From: Flavobacterium nitratireducens
Lineage (GTDB): Bacteria; Bacteroidota; Bacteroidia; Flavobacteriales; Flavobacteriaceae
DNA: 64,000 nt
Direction of reading: 5' to 3'
NCBI RefSeq assembly: GCF_029625335.1
Contig: NZ_CP121111.1
Location: forward strand, 2,046,001-2,110,000
The notes under the pieces are model-generated. The model did no database searches, was not told the origin of the DNA, and saw nothing but the letters and a program-made list of their open reading frames with translations. Shown here one piece after another: positions 1 to 8,969 of the stretch. Numbering within the stretch: the stretch's first letter is position 1; every line of letters begins with the position of its first letter. The position numbers were made by a program, and so were the translations under genes.

Positions 1-3000
1 TTTTAGGGACTTCAATTAAGCTAAAATCTTTGTCGTACTGCATTTCACTGAAAGTTCCTGCTGCAGCATAAAAGTTATATAATGGTATAAGATTCTTAGG
101 TTCGATTGTATCTTGAATTGGAAAGATTTGATTTTCAATATCAACCTTATTATCTATTGTTTTTAATTTTTCTTCTGTTGTGATATAATGATAAATACTG
201 TCAATTACTGGTTGTTTAAGATGAAATTTAAAATGTACAACTGGTAATTGAGTAATGGGCATATAACTTTGTTCAATAGAATTAGGTATTATAGTAACAT
301 CTCCCATGAAATAAAAATCAGTTCCTTCACCATCTTCTTTTTTTACAAATAGTAAAATTCGATTTGAATTAATTACATCTTTAATCTCATTACTATCTAT
401 CTTTCTATTTGATCTTGATTCCCATGCAAATGTCGAGGGATTAATAAAATGGTCATTGTAATTTATATTGTTATCTATTTCATCAGATTTATGATATGTT
501 ACAAAACATGGTGTGATTCTTTCGTTTGTACGATAGCCATAAACAGTACTACTGATGTCTTTTTCCCAATTTAACAATCTACACACGTCTTTTCGACTGT
601 ATTTGTTGTAGAGAATTAATCCATTTAAAAAGTATTCTTTTTTATATAAGGTATCAAATGTACTAATCGAATAATTTATAGAATCTAATAGAAAATGTTT
701 AAAAATAGAATTCTTTAATACTTCTTTAAATTCATGTTGAAACTGTAATGTGTTCTCTTTTAAAGATATAATTTTCTCATCTTTTCTAATAAATAAAAAG
801 TTTATGTTTCTTATGCAAGAATCAATAGTTGCTTGGTTTGGAGTATAATTATAAAGACTAAATATAGTTTTTTTAAATTCTGAAACACTTAATTCATGTT
901 TTAGTATTAATTCTTTTAATATATAACTTTCTTCAACTCTTTTAGAATTATTAATTTCTTTAGAAAATAATTCTAAAAGTTTAATTTCTTTATGGGATAA
1001 TTCTGATTTATAATCTTTTTCGATTTTTAAAATGAAATTATAATATGAATTGGAATAGTTTACATACAAATATGGGTCTCTTGAACCATGTTCAATAAAA
1101 TCCATCATCATTGGAATTCGACCTAATTTGAATTTCAACAAATTGTAATCCTTTTTCAAATCAGCTAATAATTGCATATTTGCAGAATCAATTGACTTAA
1201 ATATTTTTTCTTTAGTAATTTCGTCAAAATTGATGGTCGAAGCACCAGGAATCATTCTGCTACCCTCTGTAATTAGTTTTCTTAAAGTGTCCTTATTGTA
1301 AGAAGTATCACCATACAATGCAATAGGAATTAGATAATTATTTTCATAATTCCCAATAAAATCAATCACTGTTACATAACTTTTTCCATCAACTTTTCTT
1401 AGCCCTCTACCTAACTGCTGAATAAATATAATTGCAGATTCTGTAGGGCGGAGCATAATAATCTGATTGATTTTTGGAATATCAATTCCTTCGTTGAAAA
1501 TATCAACTGTAAAAATATAATCTAGTTTTTCGTTTAAATTATCTGATTCTAATCTTTCAATAGATTTAGCTCTTTCTTCTTCTGAGCTATCACCTGTTAG
1601 AGCAATTGTTTTAAACCCTTTCAAATTGAATAACGCAGATAATTCGATTGCTTCGTTTTTTCTTGAACAAAATATTAAGCCTCTAGTTATTCCATTGTCG
1701 CTTCCATAAAAAGATGCTTGTTCAATTATTCTGTCTACTCTTTCACTTGATATTAATAAATTAAAATCTGATTTATTGTCAATCTCTTTATTATCAACTA
1801 ATAAATCAGTTACTCCATAGTAGTGAAATGTACTTAACATTTCTTCCTCCATTGCTCTATTTAATCTAATCTCATAGGCAATATTATGATCAAATAATTG
1901 AAAAATATTGTTCCCATCAGTTCTTTCGGGTGTAGCTGTCATTCCTAAAAGGAATTTAGGCTCAAAATAATCTAATAAACGTAAATATGAATCTGCACCA
2001 GATCTATGAGTTTCATCAATGATTATATAATCAAAGTGATCTTTAGGGAAGTTTTCTAAGTGGGTTGATTTTGAAATTGTTTGTATTGTTGAAAATATAA
2101 AATCAGAATCTAATTCTCGTTTATCACCAGAGTAAAGCCCCATGGTTTTATTTTTTCCAAAAACTTTTTTAAATGTTTTTAAAGAATCTTTCGCAATTGT
2201 TAATCTATGAACTACAAATAATAATTTCTTAGTTTTAAAAGCTTTTGCATCAAAAGCCGAAAGATAAGTTTTACCTGTACCTGTAGCAGAAATAATTAAA
2301 GCTTTATTTTTTTTGTCTTCGCGTAATTTTCTTAAATTTTCCAATGCTTCTATTTGCATTGAATTAGGAGTAATTATTGTTTGAGATTCAATAACACTAT
2401 TAATAGAATTTTCCTTATTTAGAAGAAATTGATTCTGATAAATTTCTTTGTAATGCAACAAAAATTCTTTCGTTACAGGTGTAGCTTTTTTAAAATCAGA
2501 TTGAAATTCATTTACTACTTTTTCTACAATACCACTATCATCTAATGCGGAGATTTTAATGTTCCATTCTTTATTTGTTGATAAAGCTTGAGCAGTTAAG
2601 TTACTACTTCCAACAATTAGATTGTAATGTTCTTTGTTTTTAAAGATGTACCCTTTTGCATGAGCGTTACCGATTGTAGCAATTTTTAAGTTTATGTTTT
2701 TGAATTGTAATAATCTTTTAAGTGCTTCTGGTTGAGTAAAGTTTAGGTATTGAGAAACCAAAATTTCGCCTTTTATTCCGCGATTTTCTAGTTCTTTTAA
2801 TTTGTTGATAATAGTAGCGACTCCACTCGTAGTAACAAATGCTACAGAGATATAGAAATAATTACAATTTTCAAGCTCCTGTAGTATGGTTGAAAGAATT
2901 TTTTTGGTGGATTTTTTTGATTGACAAGCAATTCAGGTTGATAAGCTACATCAGATAAGATATTTTTATCCACATAACCTGTTTGTAAACTTGAATTGAA

Positions 3001-3021
3001 AATTTGAATTAGCTTATCCAT
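1..3021 (-). pseudogene. PLD nuclease-DEAD/DEAH helicase-DUF3427 protein, frameshifted near the start, 3' end beyond window
   Basis: This is one long reading frame that runs off the left edge. From the N-terminus it shows a phospholipase-D/HKD-like nuclease segment (HAKGYIF followed by GSSNLT, about 2580-2680), Walker A SATGTGKT (about 2270-2295), a DETH helicase box (about 2010-2020), SATxT-like MTATPERT, and helicase C-terminal motifs ending QQLGRGLR (about 1390-1430). A long DUF3427-like tail follows. The ATG at 3021 is in frame only up to an A7 run (2912-2918 on the given strand). One extra A there restores the frame and reads NQKKSTKKILSTIL. The gene overlaps the upstream Nudix gene by 8 bases, so the two are probably co-transcribed. 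Related proteins occur in accessory regions and are thought to act on DNA; the exact role is unknown. The frameshift may be a sequencing error, slippage or inactivation. Confidence 0.75.
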
Positions 3022-3412
3022 TTTTTATTAGTTTATCCACAATAGGAATATCAGCTGCAGCCCAATCTAGTTTTTTAAGTTCATTTAGACTTAGCCACTC
3101 ATGTGCAATATGTTCATTTAGGATAAGTTCAGGTGTTTTAACTTCACAAATAAAACCGTGCATTGTTAATTCAAAATCAGGATATTGATGAACAACAGTA
3201 AGAAATAAAGATTTTATATCTGCGTTAATTATATTTAATTCTTCAGTTAATTCTCGATTTAAAGCTTCTATTTTAGTTTCTCCCTTTTCAATTTTTCCTC
3301 CGGGAAACTCGAATTTTTCAGAAATATATGGCAATTTATTTTGTGGTCTTTGTACACATAAAATTTTATTCTCGAAATATATTATTGCAGCTACTACTTC
3401 AATTTTTTTCAT
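3014..3412 (-). CDS. Nudix hydrolase (MutT-like NTP pyrophosphohydrolase)
   Basis: A 132-residue protein of normal length for a single-domain MutT-type enzyme. The Nudix box is clear: G39, E45, R53-E54-L55 and E57-E58, with Asn at position 60 where Gly is commonest. The family hydrolyses nucleoside diphosphates linked to another group, typically oxidised or non-canonical (d)NTPs, using the box glutamates to bind Mg. It is the first gene of a two-gene minus-strand unit, and its stop overlaps the start of the PLD-helicase-DUF3427 gene. This suggests a joint role in nucleotide or DNA quality control, or defence (inference). A TATATTTG box lies just upstream. The substrate cannot be told from sequence. 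Confidence 0.9.
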   Translation of the reverse strand: MKKIEVVAAIIYFENKILCVQRPQNKLPYISEKFEFPGGKIEKGETKIEALNRELTEELNIINADIKSLFLTVVHQYPDFELTMHGFICEVKTPELILNEHIAHEWLSLNELKKLDWAAADIPIVDKLIKNG

Positions 3413-3452
3413 TTTGAAATGGAAAGTATGTATGTTAAATTATCATTATTTA

Positions 3453-3478
3453 CAAATATACATTTTTTGAATTGACAA
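3453..3478 (-). promoter_or_regulatory. Candidate Bacteroidota promoter for the Nudix-helicase pair
   Basis: On the minus strand a TATATTTG box (complement of 3453-3460) matches the TAnnTTTG -7 consensus. A TTG (complement of 3476-3478) lies 15 bases upstream, slightly closer than usual. It is about 40 bases before the Nudix ATG. Consensus match only. Confidence 0.4.
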
Positions 3479-3500
3479 GCCATATGTTTTTCAATTTCCC

Positions 3501-3640
3501 CTAGCCCTGACCGCAGTGGAACTCCTGATGCGGCTGGCTTGGAATTTTTTCTTGTGCCAAAAGAGCGACTGAAGGAAGCTCCTTTTTGGCACTTAGAAAA
3601 ATGCAAGCCAGCAAAATCAGAGTGGAGCGGAGGGCAGGAT
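3501..3640. repeat. Long imperfect inverted-repeat intergenic element
   Basis: A nested hairpin of more GC-rich sequence than its surroundings. GCTGGCTTG (3533-3541) pairs with CAAGCCAGC (3604-3612). Inside it GTGCCAAAAGAGC (3554-3566) pairs with the segment at 3578-3592. Outside, CCCT-CCGC near 3505-3514 can pair with GCGG-AGGG near 3627-3636. Short open frames cross it on both strands but look like by-products of the palindrome. It resembles the dispersed palindromic intergenic repeats seen in flavobacterial genomes (recalled, not searched). Confidence 0.6.
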
Positions 3641-3745
3641 AAAGCTTCTTATAAACAACTTTCTATACTTCAGGAAAGGCTTATATTGTTGATTTTTCTT
3701 TTTTGCTCGATCAAAAAAGAAACAAAAAAATATTGAGATTTCTAA

Positions 3746-4008
3746 TTTCTCGCAAAAACCGATAAAGGGGTTACCATTATTGATGCCAAAGGAATTAAAA
3801 TTAGTAACGCCAAATTGGACATTAAAGAAAGTAATGTAATAGATATCTTCAATATTAAAATAGTGTGTTCAAATATGTTGAAATCAATTCCACTTCTTCT
3901 AAGGCAGTTACAATTAATGGAGGAGCTTGTGAGAATATTGATTTGACGACTTCCAATTTGTCTAATAAAACAACAATGGGTGATAAGGTTTCCAAAAAAG
4001 CCGTTTAG
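3746..4008 (+). pseudogene. 3' remnant of a beta-helix glycosidase (GH28-like)
   Basis: The region encodes a start-less C-terminal piece. Reading begins with KTDKGVTIIDAKGIKISNAK (from about 3755) and, after adding one base in the A-run at 3857-3860, continues NSVFKYVEINSTSSKAVTIN and ends KVSKKAV at the TAG of 4006-4008. The alternating hydrophobic pattern and 'GI.ISN.KL.I' strands resemble the last rungs and tail of secreted GH28-type pectinases of Bacteroidota. There is no start codon, signal peptide or catalytic region, and a stop (TAA at 3743) precedes the fragment. It is probably decayed coding DNA left beside the inverted repeat. The family call is tentative. Confidence 0.45.
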
Positions 4009-4037
4009 TTTTAATGCAATTCCCCAAGGATATTAAG

Positions 4038-4068
4038 CTCCAAAATGTTAGATTTTGGAGTTTTTTTT
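4038..4068 (+). terminator. Intrinsic terminator after the GH28-like remnant
   Basis: CTCCAAAA (4038-4045) and TTTTGGAG (4053-4060) form a perfect 8-bp stem with a 7-base loop, followed by eight T. It closes the remnant upstream and insulates the GH97 gene. Confidence 0.8.
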
Positions 4069-4164
4069 GTTAAAACTACAAATTAGTGTGTAATTAACAC
4101 TTTATTCGTTATTAGAGTATAATTATTTGATATTTTTGATTTTTAACTCAATTATAAACCAAAA

Positions 4165-6150
4165 ATGACTGATTCAATTTCAAAAACTTTACAAATACTT
4201 TTTTCTAAAGTAGCTTTTATTTTTTTATTGTTCAATTTTTCAGAAGTTCATTCTCAAGAACTAATTAAGACCCTTTCAAGTCCTGATGGTAAACTTAGTG
4301 TAAATGTAATGGTAAAAAACGGCACAGCATCTTATAGTGTTTCTTATAAAGGGAAAGTATATTTAGAGCCATCGCCATTGGGATTAAAAACCAATGTGGG
4401 TGATTTTAGCTGGGGTTTAGAGTTGAAAGATAAAGTCAATCAAAAAACAATTGATGAAACGTATGAATTGCCTAATATCAAGCAATCTAAAGTGCATTAT
4501 GTAGCTAATGAATCCGTTTTTTCTTTTGTAAAAGACAACCGTTCAGCTATTGATGTTATTTTCAGAGTGAGCAATAATGATGTGGCTTTTAAGTATAAAG
4601 TATATCCGCAAAAATCAGCACTTGCCGCAGTGGTTCAGGCAGAAGCATCTGGATTTTTATTCCCTGCGGGAACTACTTCATTTCTTTCAGCACAAAGTAA
4701 AGCTATGGTGGGATGGGAGCGAACGATGCCTAGTTACGAAATTCCGTATGTTGTTGATGCAGCCGTAGGTGAAAATGGAAAAGGCGAAGGTTATACTTTT
4801 CCTTGTCTTTTTAAATTAAACAATGGAGGTTGGATTTTAGTATCCGAAACGGGAGTGGACAGTCAGTATTGTGCCAGTCGATTGATAGGTCATGAGAAAG
4901 GTTTGTACACTATTGGTTTTCCTATGCAAGGTGAAAATAATGGAAATGGTTCATCAACTCCTGGAATTAGACTTCCTGGCGAAACGCCTTGGCGAACCAT
5001 TACTGTTGGAGAAACTTTAGAACCTATTGTAACTACGACAGTTCCGTTTGATTTAGTAAAACCTCGTTACGAAGCTTCTCAAAATTATAAGTATACTAAG
5101 GGTTCTTGGAGTTGGATTATTGGTATGGATAAAAGTACGGTATATGAGGAGCAACTTCGTTATATCGATTTTAGTGCTGCTATGGGGTATGAAACGGTTT
5201 TAGTTGATGCACTTTGGGATACTCAAGTAGGACGTGATAAGATTGCCGAATTAGCGAAATATGGAGCAACAAAAGGTGTTGGTTTGTATTTGTGGTATAA
5301 TTCGAATGGATATTGGAATGATGCCCCACAAAGTCCAAGAGGAATTATGGATAAAACCATTGCGCGTCGTAAAGAGATGGCTTGGATGAAAAGTATTGGT
5401 ATCAAAGGAATCAAAGTAGATTTCTTTGGAGGAGACAAACAAGAAACCATGAAATTGTATGAAGATATTTTGTACGATGCGAATGATTACGGAATTATGG
5501 TAATTTTTCATGGTACTACTTTACCTCGTGGATGGGAGCGCATGTATCCTAATTATGCATCAAGTGAAGCGGTTCTAGCTAGTGAAAATTTGTATTTCGG
5601 TCAAAGAAGTTGTGATTTGGAAGCTTTCAGTGCTACTTTACATACTTTTATCCGAAATACAGTGGGAAGTATGGATTTTGGAGGAAGTGCTTTGAATAAA
5701 TTTTACAATGAGAACAATACGCCTAATAAAGGTTCTAAACGAATGACATCGGATGTGTATGCATTGGCAACGGCAGTATTGTTTCAAAGTGGGGTGCAGC
5801 ATTTTGCATTGGCACCAAACAATTTAACCGATGCTCCAAAATGGGCTATCGATTTTATGAAGGAAGTCCCTACTACTTGGGATGAGGTGCGTTTTATCGA
5901 TGGTTATCCAGGAAAATATGCAGTAATTGCGCGTCGTCATGGTACTAAATGGTACGTGGCAGGAATTAATGCACAAAAAGAAACCTTGAAGATTAAAGTA
6001 AAATTACCAATGATTGCTGCTGGTGCGGAGTTGAAACAATATCTGGATGATGCGCAATTAAACGGAAAAGTGATTAGTTCTAAATTGAAGAAAAATCAAG
6101 AAATGGAATTGGTTATTCCTTGTAACGGAGCAATTTTGATTTTGAATTAA
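4165..6150 (+). CDS. Glycoside hydrolase family 97 protein (retaining type, alpha-galactosidase/alpha-glucosidase)
   Basis: A 661-residue secreted enzyme: a signal peptide ends near HSQ (residue about 31), then an N-terminal beta-sandwich, a (beta/alpha)8 barrel and a short C-terminal beta domain, as in SusB-like GH97 proteins. In the barrel, IKVDFFGG carries Asp419, and the stretch HGTTLPRGWERMYPN leads to Glu474. The 55-residue spacing matches the nucleophile/acid-base pair I recall for the retaining Bacteroides GH97b alpha-galactosidase. The inverting SusB glutamate arrangement is not apparent. It would cleave alpha-linked sugars in the periplasm. It lies outside the tRNA-bounded fructan locus and is followed by an SMP-30-like gene. 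Exact substrate is uncertain. Confidence 0.9.
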   Translation: MTDSISKTLQILFSKVAFIFLLFNFSEVHSQELIKTLSSPDGKLSVNVMVKNGTASYSVSYKGKVYLEPSPLGLKTNVGDFSWGLELKDKVNQKTIDETYELPNIKQSKVHYVANESVFSFVKDNRSAIDVIFRVSNNDVAFKYKVYPQKSALAAVVQAEASGFLFPAGTTSFLSAQSKAMVGWERTMPSYEIPYVVDAAVGENGKGEGYTFPCLFKLNNGGWILVSETGVDSQYCASRLIGHEKGLYTIGFPMQGENNGNGSSTPGIRLPGETPWRTITVGETLEPIVTTTVPFDLVKPRYEASQNYKYTKGSWSWIIGMDKSTVYEEQLRYIDFSAAMGYETVLVDALWDTQVGRDKIAELAKYGATKGVGLYLWYNSNGYWNDAPQSPRGIMDKTIARRKEMAWMKSIGIKGIKVDFFGGDKQETMKLYEDILYDANDYGIMVIFHGTTLPRGWERMYPNYASSEAVLASENLYFGQRSCDLEAFSATLHTFIRNTVGSMDFGGSALNKFYNENNTPNKGSKRMTSDVYALATAVLFQSGVQHFALAPNNLTDAPKWAIDFMKEVPTTWDEVRFIDGYPGKYAVIARRHGTKWYVAGINAQKETLKIKVKLPMIAAGAELKQYLDDAQLNGKVISSKLKKNQEMELVIPCNGAILILN

Positions 6151-6268
6151 TAATTTATTTTTGTTTAGGTTTTTATTAAGAACCAAATTATTAAGCAACA
6201 ATAAAGATTCAAAGAATCATATCGCTTTATTTATTGTATTTGATGTGTTTAAATAATTTGGAGATATC

Positions 6269-7096
6269 ATGAAACATAAATTTTTAATCCTATCGGTTTT
6301 TATAGCAATTAGTTTTACTGTAAAAGCTCAGCATCTTTCAAAAGTTATTTGGGAAAGTCAAAATTTACCAGTACCTGAATCTGTCTTGTATCATAAAACC
6401 CAAAAAAATTTGTATGTAAGCCTAATTGACGGTGCGGGCAACGTAAAAGACGGAAAAGGAGGTATAGCTGTTCTTAATCCCGATGGTAGTGTGAAAAAAG
6501 CCAACTGGGTCAAAGGCTTAAATGCACCCAAAGGTTTGGCTGTCTATAAAAAAACGCTTTATGTGGCAGATATAACCACTGTGGTAAGCATTGATATTCC
6601 AACAGGAAAAATTATAAACAAACTGGAAATTGAAAATGCGGTATTCCTGAATGATGTAACGGTAGATAAAAAAGGCGTTGTTTATGTATCGGATACACGA
6701 TCTAACAAAGTTTATCGTATCAATGACGGTAAAAGCGAACTTTACCTAGAAAACGTAACCAATACTAATGGTTTAAAATGGATTAATAAAAAGTTGTACG
6801 TTTTGGCGGGTACAGAGCTTTGGAAAATTGACGAAAATAAAAACAGCAGCGTTGTTGCCAAAGGTTTTGAAAAGCCGGGCGATGGCGTGGAACAGCTTCA
6901 AAACGGCGATTTCATAGTTACATGCTGGGCAGGATTGATTTATTATGTCAAAGCCAATGGCGAAATCAATAAATTACAGGATGTACAAGGACAAATGAAC
7001 ACCGCTGATTTGGGGTATAATTCTAAGGAAAATGTGTTGTACATTCCCACTTTTAACCATAACAGTGTTATTGCTTATAAGTTGCTGGCGGATTAA
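6269..7096 (+). CDS. Secreted SMP-30/gluconolactonase-like beta-propeller protein
   Basis: A 275-residue protein with a signal peptide (cleavage after VKAQ, about residue 21). Repeated propeller blades follow, such as NAPKGLAVYKKTLYVADI, NDVTVDKKGVVYVSDT and a closing VLYIPTFNHNSVIAY. Such NHL/SMP-30-like propellers include lactonases and binding proteins. No specific catalytic set can be assigned, so the function is open. An ATG preceded by a GGAG motif (ttggagatatc) supports the start. It is about 120 bases downstream of the GH97 gene and followed by a terminator, so it could be in the same unit or separate. Its G+C is slightly higher than the surrounding intergenic DNA. Confidence 0.8.
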   Translation: MKHKFLILSVFIAISFTVKAQHLSKVIWESQNLPVPESVLYHKTQKNLYVSLIDGAGNVKDGKGGIAVLNPDGSVKKANWVKGLNAPKGLAVYKKTLYVADITTVVSIDIPTGKIINKLEIENAVFLNDVTVDKKGVVYVSDTRSNKVYRINDGKSELYLENVTNTNGLKWINKKLYVLAGTELWKIDENKNSSVVAKGFEKPGDGVEQLQNGDFIVTCWAGLIYYVKANGEINKLQDVQGQMNTADLGYNSKENVLYIPTFNHNSVIAYKLLAD

Positions 7097-7125
7097 ATTT
7101 TTTTTTTTAAAGAATGTAAAATAGA

Positions 7126-7156
7126 AAAACCTTTGCAGTGATGCGGAGGTTTTTTT
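7126..7156 (+). terminator. Intrinsic terminator after the SMP-30-like gene
   Basis: AAAACCTTTGCA and TGCGGAGGTTTT form a stem with two G-T pairs around a GTGA loop, followed by a T-run. Confidence 0.75.
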
Positions 7157-7170
7157 GTGAAGTTTAGCAC

Positions 7171-7202
7171 AAAAAAAAGACCATCATTCCTGATAGTCTT
7201 TT
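7171..7202 (-). terminator. Terminator of tRNA-Asn copy 1
   Basis: On the minus strand GACTATCA and TGATGGTC form a stem over a GGAA loop, followed by a run of eight T. It sits directly after the tRNA 3' end and recurs almost unchanged after copy 2. Confidence 0.8.
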
Positions 7203-7212
7203 CTAAAAAAAG

Positions 7213-7286
7213 CTCCCCCTCTTGGGCTCGAACCAAGGACCCTCTGATTAACAGTCAGATGCTCTAACCAACTGAGCTAAGGAGGA
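7213..7286 (-). tRNA. tRNA-Asn (GTT), copy 1
   Basis: A 74-nt cloverleaf on the minus strand. The acceptor TCCTCCT pairs with AGGGGGA, the D arm is GCTCAGTTGGTTAGAGC, the anticodon stem CTGAC/ATCAG holds the loop with GTT, and the T arm CTTGG-TTCGAGC-CCAAG is complete. The discriminator is G and CCA is not encoded. Gene, leader, promoter and terminator are duplicated almost identically at 24.04-24.26 kb. Confidence 0.97.
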
Positions 7287-7362
7287 AACTGTATATTTAA
7301 TATGCGTAAGGAACGTATTTGTTTGCTATTGTTAAGCTGTGTTAGCTTGTTCTTAGCGGATG

Positions 7363-7393
7363 CAAATATAAGAGCTTTTTTGAATGTAGCAAA
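7363..7393 (-). promoter_or_regulatory. Promoter of tRNA-Asn copy 1
   Basis: On the minus strand TTTG (complement of 7390-7393) and TATATTTG (complement of 7363-7370) are 19 bases apart, matching the Bacteroidota -33/-7 consensus. A leader of about 75 bases separates it from the tRNA. The same arrangement stands before copy 2. Confidence 0.7.
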
Positions 7394-7437
7394 TAAAAGA
7401 GTTGTTAATTCATTATAAGATTTGGAAAGTTTAGTGC

Positions 7438-7507
7438 AAAAAAAAAAGACCATCATTGCTGATGGTCTTTCTAATAAAAGCTCCTCAAAATATAGTTTTT
7501 TCGAACC
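7438..7507 (-). pseudogene. Degenerate tRNA-Asn 3' end with its terminator
   Basis: On the minus strand a GGTTCGA T-loop-like sequence (to 7507) leads to GAGGAGC (7481-7487), resembling a T arm and acceptor end with altered sequence between. It is followed at the tRNA-typical distance by a terminator, GACCATCA-GCAA-TGATGGTC plus T-run (7438-7470), nearly the same as those after the intact tRNA genes. No 5' half is present. It probably represents another copy or displaced end of the tRNA-Asn unit. Confidence 0.5.
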
Positions 7508-7593
7508 GGTTTAAGACAGATTCAGAGAAATAATATGTAATGAGTTTAGAACTTAGAGTATAATTTTTTGTTACCTAGTAAAAGGTAAATTGA

Positions 7594-7728
7594 AATATAG
7601 AAACTAATATAACAACCAATCTTTCCGCTTCTGAAATTGAAAAAGCCTATGGTAACCATGTGCGTACTCGTTTAAGGCAAATGTTTAATTTGATTGCATT
7701 TGATAAGGAAACGAAAGATAAGAGGTAA
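7594..7728 (+). pseudogene. C-terminal fragment of a DnaC/IstB-like ATPase gene
   Basis: The open frame after a TGA at 7591 reads TNITTNLSASEIEKAYGNHV followed by RTRLRQMFNLIAFD and ends at TAA 7726-7728. This resembles the sensor/arginine-finger end of DnaC-like helicase-loader ATPases (TTNLS, ..YG..V.SR..EMFN). The upstream four fifths of the gene are missing. It lies between the tRNA remnant and the IS982 element, in line with a rearranged junction. Family call from pattern only. Confidence 0.5.
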
Positions 7729-7835
7729 ATTAAACTTTTAGCACATAAATTTAGATTACTAAAATAAGGGTTTAAAATATTACAATTAATCCACACTGAG
7801 TAAAATGGTTATTATTAAAAAAATAACTTTAAAAA

Positions 7836-8812
7836 ACCCGTAGTGCATTATTAAGTTAAATTAATTTTCAGATTATTGAGGTTTCTTCCAAAGACGAATT
7901 TGTTTAAATATTGTATAGTGGTTAATGTCGTTATTTTAGAAAGAATCCTTGTTTTAAATCCTTTAAAAGATTTAGCATAATTACGCCTAATCATAAACTG
8001 ATCACACAATTGAGAGAATAAGGTTTCTATACGTTTTCTAAACTTTTTAAATTGATAAAACTGTGGTTTATAGTCTTTTTGATTCACCCGTTTCGGAGTT
8101 TCCAATTCGATATTTACCTCATTAAACAAATCAAGTTGGATGGTTTGAGAGAGGTATCCTCTATCTCCAAGCAACACACAATCTGATAATTGCGATTTTA
8201 TATCTTTTAGATAATGAATATCATGAACCGAAGCAGGAGTTAAATCAAAACTTTGAAAAACTCCTTCAATAGAACATACAGCATGCAATTTGTATCCGTA
8301 ATAGTGTAAATTTTGAGAGGCGCAAAATCCTTTATTTGGAAGGGCATAATCTTCTTCTTTACAAATTTTACTTCTTGAAGAACGAGCTATTTTGCAAACC
8401 TCTAAAGGCATACTATCAACCACAAAATAATTTTCAAATTCATTAAATTTTTCAACCATTTTCATTCTTATTTCTTCAATATGAAAAAACAACTGTCGTT
8501 TTCTTCTGTTATAAACAGTACGTTCGATTTTTGAACTAATATCAAGACCCTTTATTTCTCTAAAAAGCTGATGTTCAGAATCAATAGATTTAAATTCTGC
8601 CAAAACAATTAAGCTAATCAGTTCAATGTCAGATAATTTTGGTTTTATAGGTTTGAAATAAAAATTTTCTGTTTTTGTTAGTTTTCGTAATTCCGTAAGA
8701 ATTAATTCGTAATTTGCCTCTAAGTTGCTCATAGCTGTAATTGACTGGTAATCATTACAATTTAACACTTTTTGGTGTTTTGAGCAACTTCTTTTTATAA
8801 TGCACTACGGGT
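7836..8812. mobile_element. IS982-family insertion sequence with 8-bp target duplication
   Basis: Terminal inverted repeats begin ACCCGTAGTGCATTAT at the left end (7836) and match the complement of ATAATGCACTACGGGT at the right end (8812). Both flanks are TTTAAAAA (7828-7835 and 8813-8820), an 8-bp duplication of the target. The 977-bp element holds one intact transposase gene. ACCC ends and size fit IS982. It interrupts the non-coding DNA upstream of the HTCS gene. Confidence 0.9.
7851..8768 (-). CDS. IS982-family DDE transposase
   Basis: A 305-residue transposase filling its IS. The likely catalytic triad is Asp118 (FVVDSMP), Asp202 (LLGDRGY) and Glu248 (RIETLF), with the usual lysine/arginine-rich C-terminus. 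Full length, no frameshift, with intact terminal repeats and target duplication, so the element appears recent and possibly active. A start at the internal Met13 (MSNLEANY, 8732) is equally possible. It catalyses cut-and-paste movement of the IS and has no role in the neighbouring sugar locus, though its insertion 5' of the HTCS gene could alter expression of that regulator. Confidence 0.93.
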   Translation of the reverse strand: MLNCNDYQSITAMSNLEANYELILTELRKLTKTENFYFKPIKPKLSDIELISLIVLAEFKSIDSEHQLFREIKGLDISSKIERTVYNRRKRQLFFHIEEIRMKMVEKFNEFENYFVVDSMPLEVCKIARSSRSKICKEEDYALPNKGFCASQNLHYYGYKLHAVCSIEGVFQSFDLTPASVHDIHYLKDIKSQLSDCVLLGDRGYLSQTIQLDLFNEVNIELETPKRVNQKDYKPQFYQFKKFRKRIETLFSQLCDQFMIRRNYAKSFKGFKTRILSKITTLTTIQYLNKFVFGRNLNNLKINLT

Positions 8813-8969
8813 TTTAAAAAATATAAAAATGATATAAAAATGATAGATATTGCTCATATTTATTAGATTTACATATATTTTTAAAATGGATAAAAGTTGA
8901 AATTATTGCTCTAAAAATTTTTCAGATAACTGTTTAATTTACAGTATTGATTTAACCAAATTTAATCTC

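Larger units (their letters stand above)
7171..7395. repeat. Direct repeat, left copy (tRNA-Asn unit)
   Basis: About 220 bases covering terminator, tRNA-Asn, leader and promoter match 24040-24262 with only a few differences, in the same orientation. The pair brackets the fructan locus. Confidence 0.9.

Noticed and set aside
3409..3736. Two short overlapping frames on opposite strands
   Set aside because: They lie inside the long inverted repeat; coding potential on both strands is a by-product of the palindrome.
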